64,000 nt of DNA, from assembly GCF_029962835.1 (NCBI RefSeq), contig NC_080586.1, positions 71,053,001-71,117,000 on the forward strand. The letters are read 5' to 3'. Below, piece after piece: positions 12,686 through 26,200 of the stretch (position 1 is its first letter; each line of letters starts with the position of its first letter). The stretch is from Magnolia sinica (taxonomy: Eukaryota > Streptophyta > Magnoliopsida > Magnoliales > Magnoliaceae). The position numbers were made by a program, and so were the translations under genes. The notes beneath the pieces were generated by a model, which saw only the letters and a program-made list of their open reading frames with translations, did not search any database and was not told the DNA's origin.

Positions 12686-13307
12686 TAGGGCTGTACACGA
12701 GTTGAACTGAGTCAAGCTTGGCACTGCTTGGCTCGGCTCGGCTAGTAGCTAACCCCAGCTCAAACTCGAACTCGGGTTGGTCCTTAAGCCGGTCTTGCTA
12801 GCTCAGCTCGGTTCGATCAGCAACTCAAGCCAATTTGAGCTGAGTTCGAGCATGTTCTATATTCTGCATTTTTTCAAATTAGTAGAATACATCTTCAATT
12901 TTTCATAGAATGTAAAACACTAATAATATTTTACAAATATTTCATCAAACACCTAAAGAGCAGCATCAAAATTAAACACTCAGGAGAGTAGTATCAAAAT
13001 CAAACAACCGACATATCCATTCCTTTCTTGCCAACACTTCATTGAGTCATTTCATCAAACACTCGGTGAGCATCATTCATATCAAAATAACTGAGTTACT
13101 GAGTTAATTTGATCCGAGTCGGTTCGAGTTGAGATTCAATTTGAGTCGAGTCGAGATCAGGTAAGCTCAAACTCGACTTGAAATTTTTTCGAGCTCCAAA
13201 AACTATCTTAACTAGATCTGAATCTAATTTTGAGCCAAGGGGAGTCAAGTTTTTCCCAGTGGAATCGAGGGAGCTGACCGAGCTAACTCAACTCGTGTTC
13301 AGCTCTA
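12686..13307. mobile_element. hAT-type MITE (TAGGGSTGTACACGA family), copy 1
   Basis: It starts TAGGGCTGTACACGAGTTGA and ends ACTCGTGTTCAGCTCTA, giving imperfect terminal inverted repeats. The body is low-complexity variation on GAGCTCGA/CGAGTCGA. It is flanked by CCTTTGAG and CCTCGGAG, a decayed 8-bp target-site duplication as expected for hAT elements. Sister copies at 37503 and 55952 have perfect duplications. Confidence 0.8.
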
Positions 13308-13572
13308 CCTCGGAGGTCGGCTCAGTAACTTAAATATGTCACTTGTCTTGTCTTCTGGAGCATTTTTAAAGGGGCCGTGCAAACGGATGCAGTTTGGTGT
13401 CAGCTAGATGGTGTGAACAACTTGTGGACCAAAATACCCTTGGTCTTTAGGGTAAGGTATCTTTAAAAAAGTGGGGTATTTTGGTCATTATGGGTTCGTC
13501 CGTACAACCTTAGGCTTATTTTGGTAAGATAGGTTATCTTCGGGTCGGCTCATAAAAGGTGTTGTCTATCAG

Positions 13573-13582
13573 TTTATATAAG
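13573..13582 (+). promoter_or_regulatory. TATA-like box upstream of the hydrolase gene
   Basis: TTTATATAAG lies 221 bases before the ATG. A second candidate at about 13746-13753 (TGTGTAAAG) is a degraded TATA. The duplicated copy at 57108-57114 keeps a clean TATAAAA there, which suggests that the old start site lay near 13780. Which one is used cannot be told from sequence. Confidence 0.4.
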
Positions 13583-13802
13583 AAAGAAAGGTGGGTAGTA
13601 CGTTGGGTTTATACGACGCAAAATCCCAGTTGAATACTTTTTCTCCCAATAGTTACAACCATCCAGGCAACGCGCATGACCCATCTAAGCTAGCGGAGTA
13701 CGAATTTACTTCAGTAGTCCGCGGGCTACAATACCGATCTTGCCTGTGTAAAGCGACCCCCTCATCGACTCTTATTTCGCGCACACTCTCTCAGAAGCAG
13801 TG

Positions 13803-16800
13803 ATGGCAAGCTCTCAGTGCTGTGCAAATCCTCCAACGTTGAGCTCTACCTGCGGGCAGGGCGGTGTAGAAGACGTCGGTGGCCTCAAGACCTACATCAC
13901 CGGCCCTTCCGATTCCAAGCTTGCTGTTCTCCTCGTTTCCGACGTTTATGGTACATGTCGATTTCACCTCCTTTCATGCACTACGCAGATTTCTACCAGT
14001 TTTTTTTTTTTTTTTTTGAAAATGGTGGTGACTCATCCTCCTCACATGTGGCACTGTGTGTGCGTGGCTGTCTAGACCTTCCAAAACTTTTGGAGTGGGT
14101 ATTGTAGGCAGAGCATATATTTAAATTCACACTGGAAGAGAAGTCCTATCTATTCAATGATTGCTATCAAATGGATGGTTAAAAGTAAAACATTGAGTAG
14201 TCCAAATTCCATGGGAAAAATATTATCTTCTTAGTGTAATTTTTGGTTGTGCCCCATCCACAATTTGGCCAATGCTAAAAAGGGGGCTGATATGCAGGTA
14301 TTTGTTGGTTAAATAGTTTTTTAATGGACATTCTATAAATAGGATTGTGTTCCAGTACTAGCTATAGTAACTTCCTACTATAACGGTACAACTCTCTATA
14401 GTAACTGCTACAGTATGCTATATATATATATTTTTTCTAAATTTTTAAAAAGGGATAATCATTTCATTTGTGGTTTATATAAAGTTTAATTTATTTTTTA
14501 TTTTTACCTATGTACATGGTTTGTAATGACATACGGCTTGGAATATTGATATAAAGAAAAAATAGTTTTTTTTTTTTTTTTTTTAAGAGAAGAGGTTGTC
14601 TTGTAAATAGAGAAAACCCTAAGAAATAAATCTTTTCTATTGAATTGTGTGAAAGGCGTGTGATTTAATTTTCTTTTCTTTTCTTCATCCTACAATGTCA
14701 AATCCATCCGCATTGCATCAAGTTGGTATCATAGGATAAATTGGCTACTGAGGAAATATCCTGGAGGAAGTAATAAGGAGACATGGCAATTGGAGGGAAT
14801 TATAAGAGAGTTAAAGCCGATTGGATAAGTCGACACTGTTGACACAAGATCAAGGAGAGGCTCCTCGTCTGGGACTAGCTGTTAGCATTGTGTAACTGTA
14901 TATTGGTGATCACAACACTGTTCCAGTTGGTCATCCTCATGATGGAAGAGATGACTGATTGGAGGATCATGACTGCAAATATGGTGTAAGAGTTGAGATG
15001 CCTGGGTCCAGTGAAGAACCTAAGAATTTCAAAATGCACAAATCCAAAACTTATATTAGAAGGAAGTATCCAACAATTACATCACAAACAAAGATGACAC
15101 TCGGTTGATGGGTGGATTGCAGATGGATCGATGCACATATTGGCAGAACTTGATGTGGTGTATTTTGACGCATGTATGACACATCATTTCACAAAGATCA
15201 AATTAGGCAATTCAAGATTCAAGAGTGATATGGAGGGCACGACATTGAACTTGGTCCACGAAAGGACGAGGGAAGCAACAGTGCACAATAATATGGGGTG
15301 CCTCAAAGATCACGACAACTCGATGGGTGGGCCTACATTCTAAGTTTCTGACAAAGCTGAAAGTGCACTTTTACAATGATGTTCTTGTTTGAGGATGCAT
15401 GCGGTCCGTACTGCATTATAGTAACATTCTACATTACGCCCTGCAGTAGTGCAGCTGAGATTTATTAGAGTTTGAAACTAAATTCAGGTTCGGCTATCTT
15501 TCTAGACATGCATGATTTTGTAGATGACATGTGGTTTGGAATATCACTAAAGGAAACATAGGTTATTTTATAGAAGAGAGTTTTTTGCAGAAGGAGAAAA
15601 CCCAAAAACACCAATGTTTTCTAATGTAATTGTGTGAAAAGCTTGTGATTTAATCCCTATCAATTCTCCTTTTCTGCTTCCTACAATATCAAATATAGTT
15701 TCTGTGCATGCATTGAGTCTAGTTTTTGTGGTTTTGGTAGTTTTTATTAGAATTCCTACAAATAATAATGTACTGAAAAACTCGCTACAGTTCTTGATAC
15801 TGTACCACATTATAGTAACATGCTACATTATGCCCTGTACTAGTGCAGCTGAGATTTATTATAGTTCGAAACTAAATTCAGGCTCGGATATCTTTCTAGC
15901 AATGCATGGTTTTTCAGATGACATATGGTTTGGAATATCAATGAAGGAAACATAGGCTATTTTATAGAAGAGTCTTTTGCAGAGGGAGAAAACCCAAAAA
16001 CACCAATGTTTTCTAATGTAATTGTGTGAAAAGTGTGTGATTTAATCCCTATCAATTCTCCTTTTCTGCTTCCTACAATGTCAAATCTATCCTTCATCAC
16101 ATGATTTTTTTTTTTTAAATTGTTGTCGTGGTTGTTGAGGTTATCATCATATTGTTGTCATCTTTGTCACTGTCATCATTTTCATATGCACCTGCTTACT
16201 CTCATGTCTTACGTGTTTGACTTGAACATTTTACAGGATATGAAGCACCAAACTTGAGGTATGGCGAATTCTTATCTATATTCTTGACCTAATTGTTTAA
16301 TTTTATAATTGATATCATGAGATGATAAACATGGTTTCCTCATAGTTCTCTTATGGCTATACATATTATAGGGTCTGAAAAGATCAGGATTTAATTTTTT
16401 GCACTTAACAAGTTTGTGGCCCAAATGATCTAAAATCATATTATTTGTCATTTTTATTTATAAAGTTGTGATGCATGTGCGTTCATTCACAAACACTTGT
16501 GTGATTTCAATCAGCATGTTCAATATAGATCTCTTTGAATATTAACATGTTTGCTTTCACCATTTTATTTATAGAAAGGAGACCTCTCTTAAGCTTTTGA
16601 CCTGTAAATGGTGAAGGAGCTCTGGGGGTTTCTTCTTTAAGTTGCTCAACATTTCATGGTAATTCCAAAGTCGGTTGCGGATCTTTTAAATGGTGGATTG
16701 TAGGGTCATTCCAAATTGAGTCAATGAGTTGTATGGAGATTGCTCCATTTAGCTCTTATGTTGGGAATATGGAATGAACAAAATAAATGGACTTTTTTTT

Positions 16801-19800
16801 TAGTATCTTGTTGTTGATATTTGTACTGAAGGAAAGAATTGGATACTTCATCAAGTTAGGATTAGTATTGAAGCTTTTAAAGCACCGGTGCCTCAAAATT
16901 GGGTGGTAGTTGGAACTTGGTCATTTTTAATTATGTCAAGCATTGGGAGAAGATTGACCAATTAGTGCTTAGGCTTGTGAAAATTGAATGAGGAGAATTC
17001 TAGTGACTTGGTGGTTGGGGTGTCATTAGAGAAGAACCTTGCTGGGTTGGTGCGGCTTATTTTCCTAGCCCTCTTGAATTAGTGAGTCCAATTCTATAGA
17101 ATTGAGGGCTATAACAAAGGGCCATGCTATAACTAAGAACTACAACTTTTCTTCAATTCTCTAAATGGCCCTGTCATGGTGGAAATAGAATTGAAGGTCA
17201 GCCCTCAGGAATTGGTGAATCCAATTCTATAGAATTAAGGGCTATAACAAAGGGCTACAACATGCTTATAATAAAGAACTACAACGTTTCTTCAATTCTC
17301 TAAATGGCCCTATCATGGTGGAAATAGACTTGAAGGTCAGCCCTCTAGAATTGGTGAATACAATTCTATAGAATTGAGGGCTATAACAAAGGGCTACAAC
17401 GGGCTATAACAAAGAACTACAACTTTTCTTCAATTCTGCAAATGGCCCCTTCATGGTGGAAATAGACTTGAATGCGACCATCTCTTGGGTCACTACCTTG
17501 TTGTAATATCCCGGTTCCGTGGAAAGGAGTGTTTGTAGTCAATGAGATCAAAGATTTCGTTGGTTTAAAATAAAATAAAATCTTGAGGCAGGTGTCCAGG
17601 GGGGTGAACTCCTTAAGGCCTATTTGGATTATGAAAAGCATGAGAGATGAAATAATATTTCTAGAAAACTGTATCTCCAGAAAATTGTGGAGAAGGAAAC
17701 CTTGTTTCCCCCCTTGTTTTTTGTCAGAGAGAAAAAAAGCATTTCGGAGGGAATTTTTTTTAAACTGGGGCTAGATGTCTAGTCCCCTTCTTATTTATAT
17801 TAAGCGACGTCCCAAATTACATAAAACACCCTTAGAATCAAGGGAAAAATAGGAAAAACAAAAGGAAAGGAAAGAAAAATAATAAGAGAAATAAGAGAAG
17901 AATAAGAGATGGTCCACGGTCTAGAGAGAGAAGGCCCACGGTCTAGAAATATTTACACTCCCTCTCAAGCTGAGGCATAGATATCAATCATGCCTGACTA
18001 TGAGGAATATGCCGTCCAACTTCAACAGTACGAGCCTTAGTGAAGATGTCGTTGTTGGAATGGGGAGAGAGATCTGAGTAGCAACTGGTATCAAGAGAAG
18101 AGATTACTTGTTCCTTGACAATTAAAATTCAAAATTCATCTTATTAATGAGTCATAAGACAATTTAGGTAAGTTGAGCTGTAGACGGAACAAAGGGAGTA
18201 CAACTAATGCCATAAGCAACCTTCTCACGAATAAAGTGACAATTAGCTTCAATGTGTTTTTTTCGCTCATGAAAACCATGACTAGGAGCTATATGAATAA
18301 CATCTTGATTATTACGATACATAGGCATCGGAGTCTTCACTTGAAATCCCAATTCAGTAACAAAACTTTTTAACCACAATTTTTCATGCGGTATTTGCCA
18401 TAGCATGGTACTCTGCCTCAACATTGGATCGTGTAATAACTTTATAATTTTTAGTCTTCTAGGCAGTGTTCGAAGTATCGGTATCGCTACAAGTTTCGTT
18501 GGCCGGGGATACGGAAAAAATATCGTTATCGTTGATAATATTGTCGATTTCCGGAAATGTGGGGAAGCATGGGGGAAACGGTGGAATTTTTCAATGAAAC
18601 TTACGCATATTTGCATATTTAAGAATCAAATGATAAGGTAAAAGATGCATATTTGCATATTTAGGAATCAAATAATAAGTTTCCCTTTAATGGGGCCTAA
18701 AAGCATGTATCATTGACTCAGGGAAACATGGGGAAAATGGCGGATCTATCCATCCATGCATGCACATACATACATACAAACACACATGCATGATCCATCT
18801 ATCCATGCATGCATGCACACACACATATACACATCCATCCATCCATCCAACCAACCATCCAACCATCCATGCATGCATGCATATACAGACATACAAACAT
18901 GCATTTCATCATACAACAATGCACCCATTAAAAAAATTGAAATGAATTTTTTTAATAAATAGATTTTTGGTGATATTGATAACATCAGCGATATTATTGA
19001 AATATCACTGATATGCTGGCGATACAAACGATACCTAGAATTTACACTAAAAAATATTGGAGATATCAATACATCAGCGAAATTTAGTGATATATCATTG
19101 ATACCTAGAATTTTTAATACTGCCAGTGTTATCGGTATTGCCGAGCTGGAGATATGGATAAAATCGGGGAGATTTAGATGATATTGGGGATACTTCGAAC
19201 AATGCTTCAAAGTAACAAGTTACCTCCGAAAAAAGTACAATATCTTGTCGTAGTCTCGTAGAGCATTAATCTTTTGGTAAACCTGCCTAATTTGCATCAA
19301 AATAGCGTTCAATATCATGATTATTGCGACAACTAACAAGATGCCATATCCTGGAGAAGACTTAATGTAGCGTAAGATGTGACAAATTGTCTTAAGGTGA
19401 CTCAATTGAGGAACGTGCAGGAACCGACTAACCAAACTTACTGCATAAGACAGACCTGAGAGAGTAATAGTCACATATTTAATTGAATAACCAACCGCTG
19501 GTACATGCAAGGATCATTAAGAAGTTCCCCATCATCAGCCCGAAGCTTTTTATTAACCTCCAACAATGAATTAATAGGTTTGGCACCAAGATTACCAATT
19601 GAAGTCAAATCAATGGCATATTTTCGTTGAGACAATGTCCTTCTTAGAATGAGAGACTTCAATTCAAGGAAAGTATTTTAATTATCCAAGATCTTTGATG
19701 TAAAAAACCTTGCTTAAAAAGAATTTCAACTCAGAAATTGCTCTAGCACCACAACCTGTAACAAATATCATCCACATTCACACTCACAATAATGAGACCT

Positions 19801-22800
19801 TGTACACGCCGTTTAACATACACAGAATTGTCAGAGTGAATGCGAGTAAATCCAATACAAATTGGGGCTATATTGAACTTTTCTAACTAGGCTCGAGGAG
19901 CTTGTTTCAAACCATATATATCCTTCTTAAGATGACATACATTTCTTTCCTTTCCCTTTTTTAGCAAAACTCGGAGGGTGAAGCATTTTAATTTCCTCAA
20001 TCAGATCACCATTCAAAAAGACATTCTTAATATATAATTGGTACAACGGCTAATTCAAATTAGCAAGAGAAATGATCACCTGTGTCGAATTCATCTTAGT
20101 AACAGGAGTAATATTCTCAAAATAATCATCAGCATATATCTGTTTAAAGCCTTTATGTACAAGATGAGCTTTATATTGAGCTACACTACCACCAGAGTTG
20201 TATTAAAGAGCATACACTTAATAACAATCTGCTAGATTCTTCCCAACTGGTAAATCAGTCATATATCCCATGTATGATTCTTCTTAAGAGCAGCCAACTC
20301 CTCTTCCATAGCTTGTTGACATAGAGGAGAATTAATAATAGCTTGTTTAAGATTTTTAGGAATAATGGAAAAAAGAATACTTAAGAGTAGAAAGAAATGA
20401 CCCGTGAACTGAAGATATAGAATGATAGGAAATAAAATGTTCAATAGGATGAGAAGTATACTATCTTTTGACTTTTCTGATAGAAACATGCAAATCGAAT
20501 GATGAATCTAGATATGGATTGGTATAAATTGTCAAGCTAGTAGGAACACTATTAGTAAATGTCTCTAAAGGAGCATGCTTCATGGTAATCTAAGGAAGAA
20601 CTAGAGCATGAATATTTCTTCTTTCATACACCTTTATGTCTGATTTAGTCAATTGTGAATCAAAAACAATTTTATGTTTAACACTATTGGGTTTAAAATG
20701 AACAAAAACAATCGGACCAGGCTCAAGGGCAGGAAGAAGAAGAACCAAGAACTGTGTTCCCTCTTACTTGTAGAAAAATATGGAGCGTCTTTAAAAAACT
20801 CAACATCCATGGATACAACGCTTTTTAGTGACTAGATCAAAACACTTATACCCTTTTTGTGAACACGAATATCCTAAGAAAATACATTTGATGGTCCAAT
20901 TTGACAATTTATTTCTATGAGGATTTGTATTATAGATATAATAAACACATCAAAATACCTATAATGGGATTTCTGGAATAGGATAAAATGCCGAAAAATA
21001 TTGAATAGGAGACCGATTAGAAAGAATTTTAGTTGGTAAACAATTAATAAAATAATATGTAGTAAGGATTGTATTCGACCAAAAGGATTTAGGAATAGAC
21101 ATACCAATGAGAACGCATGAGTAACTTCTAGGAGATGCCTATTCTTTCTTTCAACAACTCCATTATGTTGTGTGCGTGTTTGGGCAACGATTTGATGGAC
21201 AACTTGTGAGAACCATCGGTATGATCAGACAGACATGTCCTCTTTCGTCATCCATGTGTATTAATTTCAGTAGGTAAACAATTAATAAAATAATATGCAG
21301 TAAGGACTACATCCGACCAAAAGGATTTAGGAATAGACATACCAATGAGAACACACGAGTAACTTCTAGGAGATGCCTATTCTTTCTTTCAGCAATTCCA
21401 TTATGCTGTGTGCGTGTTTGGGAAACAATTTGATGGACAACTCGTGGGGACCACCGGTATGATCAGGCAGACATGTCATATTTTGTCATCCATGTGTATT
21501 AATTGGGTCCCCCAGTTTTGTAAGACCTCGAATCAGGACCTCAAAACTTGAAACTCGACTCTCACTCAAGGAACCCTAAAAAATAATATTACTGGATCCC
21601 ACCATTTGTTTATATTCATTCTAAAACTGATGCTTTCACATGTAATAATTTTTTTTGAAAGTTAACCCCCCAATTTTACCGAGTCAAATGTACTAGAATA
21701 GGAAAAAGGGAACATTCCCAGGAGCGAAACAGAAAGAGTGGCCCTGCCATCACTTGAAAAAGCCACCTTGCAAGCAATTCGCTAAAAGAGTTGAATTTCC
21801 ATATAGAAGGGTGATCAACTGATATGATGATACAATGATAATAGGTTATATAATGGGCTGCATAATAAATTATATGGGCAATATTGAATTTCCATATAAA
21901 AGCTCTCTTGATAATGGTAAAATCCTAAAAACCTATTGTGAATATATTTATAAAAAGCGTGCGCTTAATATTGACTTTATGTTGTAGCTATGTACAGTTT
22001 AGAGGAAAAAACTTAGAAAAGAAAGCAATCCAGGAGTGTCTCACCCACTTCCTTGGAGCATTGGAGTGTGATATGTGTCGACATGCGCACTCCACCTTTT
22101 CAGAATAATATCTGCAACGAAGGTGGCGATTTTCACCTGTCATACCTTGTGAAACCTATAATAACAATGGTATAATCCAATCTACCTATACATTTTGCTG
22201 TCCCACTCTACGTCCTAGTTCAAAGATTCTTTCAGTTTCTCTTAGGGGCTATTCGTCTTGCATTTTATTCGTTTAGGTAAGGTAAATCGATCTTGATTAC
22301 AAATTACCTTACTTGTTTCCTTGTGTTAGATGCATTTGATCTTGTGATCAGTTGTTTGTTTAGATGGATTAATTCGGTAAATGTATGACCGGCATATAAA
22401 TTTCCACGCCTGTTCTAGGCATGTAAACAGCAGCTGATTGAGGTCTGTTTGTTATGGTGGTCTATGGTTGTGTTCAAATAGACAAATACACACATTACGG
22501 GTGTTTGGATAAAGCAATTAAACTTACTTCACACAAACATTTCACTACAGTGCATCTATTCTATTGAATACAACAGTATTACATTCCACAGCAACAACCC
22601 ACTCATCGAATGCAGTTCGGAGAGAGTAACGATGCCCTCTACTGACTACAATTGGGTGAAGCATACTGACAAGACACGGACCGATGCATTAAATCGTTAC
22701 AAGACTGCTCAGCGGGATCATATCACCAACAATGGATATGTCGAGATACTACAGTTCTTGCATTTATTATGATTTGAAAATCATGATTACATTTTTCCAC

Positions 22801-23205
22801 GTCCTCACCCAGGATACTCCTATCCAAATAGGCCCAGTGGAATGATAGGAATGTGGTAAGGGAAAAAAGGAAAGAAAAGAAAGGAAATAACAGGGCTGAT
22901 CTTCAAATAAATTCCTTGTTTCCCAAAATTGCATTATATAATACCTCCTCCTTTTACTACTAGTACTCTTCATCTTTCCTTCCGTGAATACTTCTATGAT
23001 TACTTCTTACTTATGTATGTAAGAAACTTTTTGGTGAAAGCTAATATTACCTACATTTTACTATAAAGGAAGCTCGCAGACAAAATTGCAGCTGCCGGGT
23101 TCTATGTGGTGGTTCCTGACTTCTTTTACGGGGATCCGTTTGTACCCAATAATCCTAAGAGACCCGTTCAGGGGTGGATAAAAGATCATGAACTGGTTGG
23201 TTTTT

Positions 23206-23262
<57 letters not shown>

Positions 23263-26200
23263 ATCTCATATCTTTGTTTAGAGTTTATTATTGATTTTTG
23301 AATCAAAAAGTCACTTAGTGATGATTGATTGCGAGGAGCATTATGCCTTCTTTTTTCTTGTTTTGATTCGAAAAGTATTTATTTAGGTTAGAGCTTTGCT
23401 AATCTCTCTGCTGCTGAAGCAACAAGAGAGCGATTTTCTGAATGCATAAGAAAGATCGCCCCCGTAATTGGGGCGATTCCTCATCTGATGGATCGAAGAG
23501 GTCAATGCCTAAAGAACCTACCCTATCGTTAAGAGCGGAAGGATTGAAGAGCGAGGGATCTGCTCATGCTCCCCTTGATGACTTGGAAGAAGGGGAGATC
23601 CAAGATGACCAGGGATGGAAACAAGTATCTCGACAGCGCCCTCATCCACCGACCCAGGTAAGGAAGAAGGATTCATTTCCTACCCTCTTTGTTAAAGGAT
23701 ATCCGAAAGGGGAGGATTTTTCCATGTTTGGAAAAGAAAATGTTTGGGTCCAGGTGTGGAGCATTCCCATGGAACTATGGAATGACGAATTTTTTATTTC
23801 GGCTGCGAACCTGTTAGGCTCTTTTCTCGAGCTTGACGCGAAGACGAAGCTCAGTGAAGAGCTTACTGTCCTCAGGATGAGGGTGAGAAGGGAGAAGGAT
23901 TCTCCGCTCCCCCAGCATATTCGGGTGGTTGTTGATAACCGTACGATTGAGTTGCCGGTAATCAGAGAAATCTCGGATGAAGTCTACCCTCGCTGGGGAG
24001 ACCTCTGGCGCGTTCGGGAAGGGCCTTCTTCGCCTCTGGCGAAGGAACCTGCTACGACGATAAATGCATGCACCAATCTTCCATGCTCCAGCGGACCATC
24101 ATTCCTGAACCCTATCAATGCTCCTGATTTCATCGGGGATGACGATTCCATCGCAGCCTTCCGCAGGACACGTGCTGGCAGCGAACGGACCCGTCCACCA
24201 TCTCCTGCAGACGATATCCCTCGGGAGTCGCTTTCAAGATTGCAGGGGAAGGGGATCGTCCCACATGGCGCACAGGATCCGATGGCGTGTACGTCTCAAG
24301 ATCGCCTGCAAGATTTCCTGCCTCGTGAAGACACGCGTAACAACCCGGGGCCGACACCTCATCAATGACAGACCGAAGCTTTAAGTCACCATTGCTTCGA
24401 CAACGACTTACCTTCATCTTCCGGACATGTGGCCCATGACTTCACCTCCTTGAGCCCATCCCAGCGACACGTGCTCCCTTGCCTGCGAGAGCCTATCTCT
24501 CTCACTCCGCACGTGCCTCATCAGTTAATCGGGTCTGGTCGTTTGACCTCGGATTCGGGTCCAACAGTGGCTCATACTCGGGCATCACAACTCCAACAAC
24601 CTATTAGCCCTGCCCCCCTTCCAGAATCATCTACCCCTTCATCTTCGTACCCCATCATCTGCCTCAATAATCGGAGTCGCCCTAAATCCTCATCTGCGAT
24701 CTGGAAAGCTCTCTCTCCTATCCTTTTGGCGGACAACAGTCATCTCTGCGACTTGGGCGAAGAAGGATCGGAGAATGACTCTTATTGTTCATCTGACCCT
24801 TTCTCCCGACCGCCATCTGTGTGTTCTATCCCCGATCCTGCTGACGATTCGACAGATATGGGCCCTATTACGCTCTTCCAGGATAATCCCCTAGGTGAAG
24901 TGATTATAGCGGAACCCCTTCAGATATGCGCGGACCTCCAACAGCATCAACGACAGTCCAACGAGGCCACGCTCTCGGACGATGACAGAGATGAGCTTTT
25001 AGGGCCCGTTTGACTGGTTGGATTGGAAGGGATTGGATGGTATTGGAAGGGATTGGAAGTTAAATCCCGGGATTGGCCGGGCGTGCCAAACAGAGTCGGT
25101 GATTTGATCCCAATCCCATGGATCTTAAGACAATCCACTGACAACACCATCATTACCTTTAAATCCCATCCAATCCACCCTAATCCATTCAAATTTGCCT
25201 GGGATGTGTTTGGTTCGAAGGATTGGAAGGGATGGGAAGGTTTAATCCCGGGATTAGCCGGGCGTGCCAAATAGACTGGATATAGCAATCCAGGGATATA
25301 ACAATCCCATGGATCTCAAGACAATCCACTGACAACACCATAATTACCTAGAAATCCATGCCATCCACCCTAATACCATTCAATCCCTTCCAATCCACCC
25401 GGCCAAACGGGCCCTTAGGCAAAATGTCTAATAAGCGTTGGGTTAGAGAAGCCATCACTCATGTGGGCAGAAAACTTGGCCTCTCTTTCGAGGATAGGAT
25501 GGAGGACTACGTTGCATTGTTTTAATGTATCGAACACAGAGGTCGGCCCCTCTTCGATCTTCGATCCCTCTCGAAGCAAACTCTCCGATCCGGCTCCAGT
25601 CGTCAGACCCAGCGGCTAATTCATACCCCCGGGGCGAAATCAGCCTCTAAATCCAAGCACAGAAGGCAAGGAAATCGGGGCAGTGTGGTTGTCCAATGAA
25701 GATTATCTCCTAGAATGTCAGGGGGGTGGGATCCAAATAAAAAAGAAGCCTCATCAAAGCCTCCATCAGTAGGAAGAACCCGAATATTCTTTGCTTATAG
25801 GAAACTAAGGTCCTGGCCTTCAATGACAAACTCCTCGCTTTTCTTTGGAATGCCCCGGATGCGAAATGGGCTGCTTGCAACGCATCTGGCACGTCAGGGG
25901 GTATTTTGCTAGGGTGGAAATCAACTATCTGGGATCTGCAATCCTCTTCTATAGGCTCATTCTCAGTGTTTGTCACTCTTAAAGATAAGATTTCTGACTT
26001 CCTATGTCTTATTACAGCTGTATATGGCCCTTCTGTTGATTCTGGTAGATCGGAAGTCTGGGATGAGCTAACTTCTGTTAGGCATTCCTTCTCAGGTCCC
26101 TACTATGTCGTGGGGGATTTCAACGTCACTAGATTCCCGGAAGATCACTCCCGAGTAGAAGAATTTCTCCAGCTATGGTTCGATTCTCTGAGTGGATCCA

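Larger units (their letters stand above)
8730..13785 (+). repeat. Upstream block of the hydrolase gene, duplicated at 51455-57141
   Basis: Successive segments recur in the same order and orientation 43 kb downstream. 8730-8840 matches 51456-51566; 9600-9790 matches 52390-52560; 10200-10970 matches 53000-53590; 11430-11800 matches 53790-54210; 11820-12280 matches 54230-54710; 12640-12680 matches 54920-54960; 13330-13390 matches 55010-55070; 13690-13785 matches 57050-57141. Insertions unique to one copy (a SINE, MITEs) separate the segments. Divergence is visible at many positions, so the event is not recent. Confidence 0.8.
17958..21505 (-). mobile_element. Ty1/Copia pol relic inside intron 2, antisense to the gene
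   Basis: Reading the minus strand from right to left I see a piece of integrase (20874-21505), then the RT start (AMEEELAALKKNHTWDI, about 20259-20489). RT core pieces follow (LSQRKYAIDL and DDGELLNDP at 19471-19662; SGLSYAVSLVSRFLHVPQLSH at 19220-19510). RNase H comes last (RSNVEAEYHAMA, FHERKKHIEANCHFIREKVA, 18164-18455). The order integrase-RT-RNase H and the wording are Copia. Many stops and frameshifts are present and the 5' part is missing. A 741-bp MITE splits the RNase H region, and part of the integrase is tandemly duplicated. Confidence 0.88.

Noticed and set aside
18687..18962. ORFs with MYVCICMHAWMVGWLVGWMD-like or His/Thr-rich text
   Set aside because: They read across the CATC/CATG microsatellite in both directions and are not genes.
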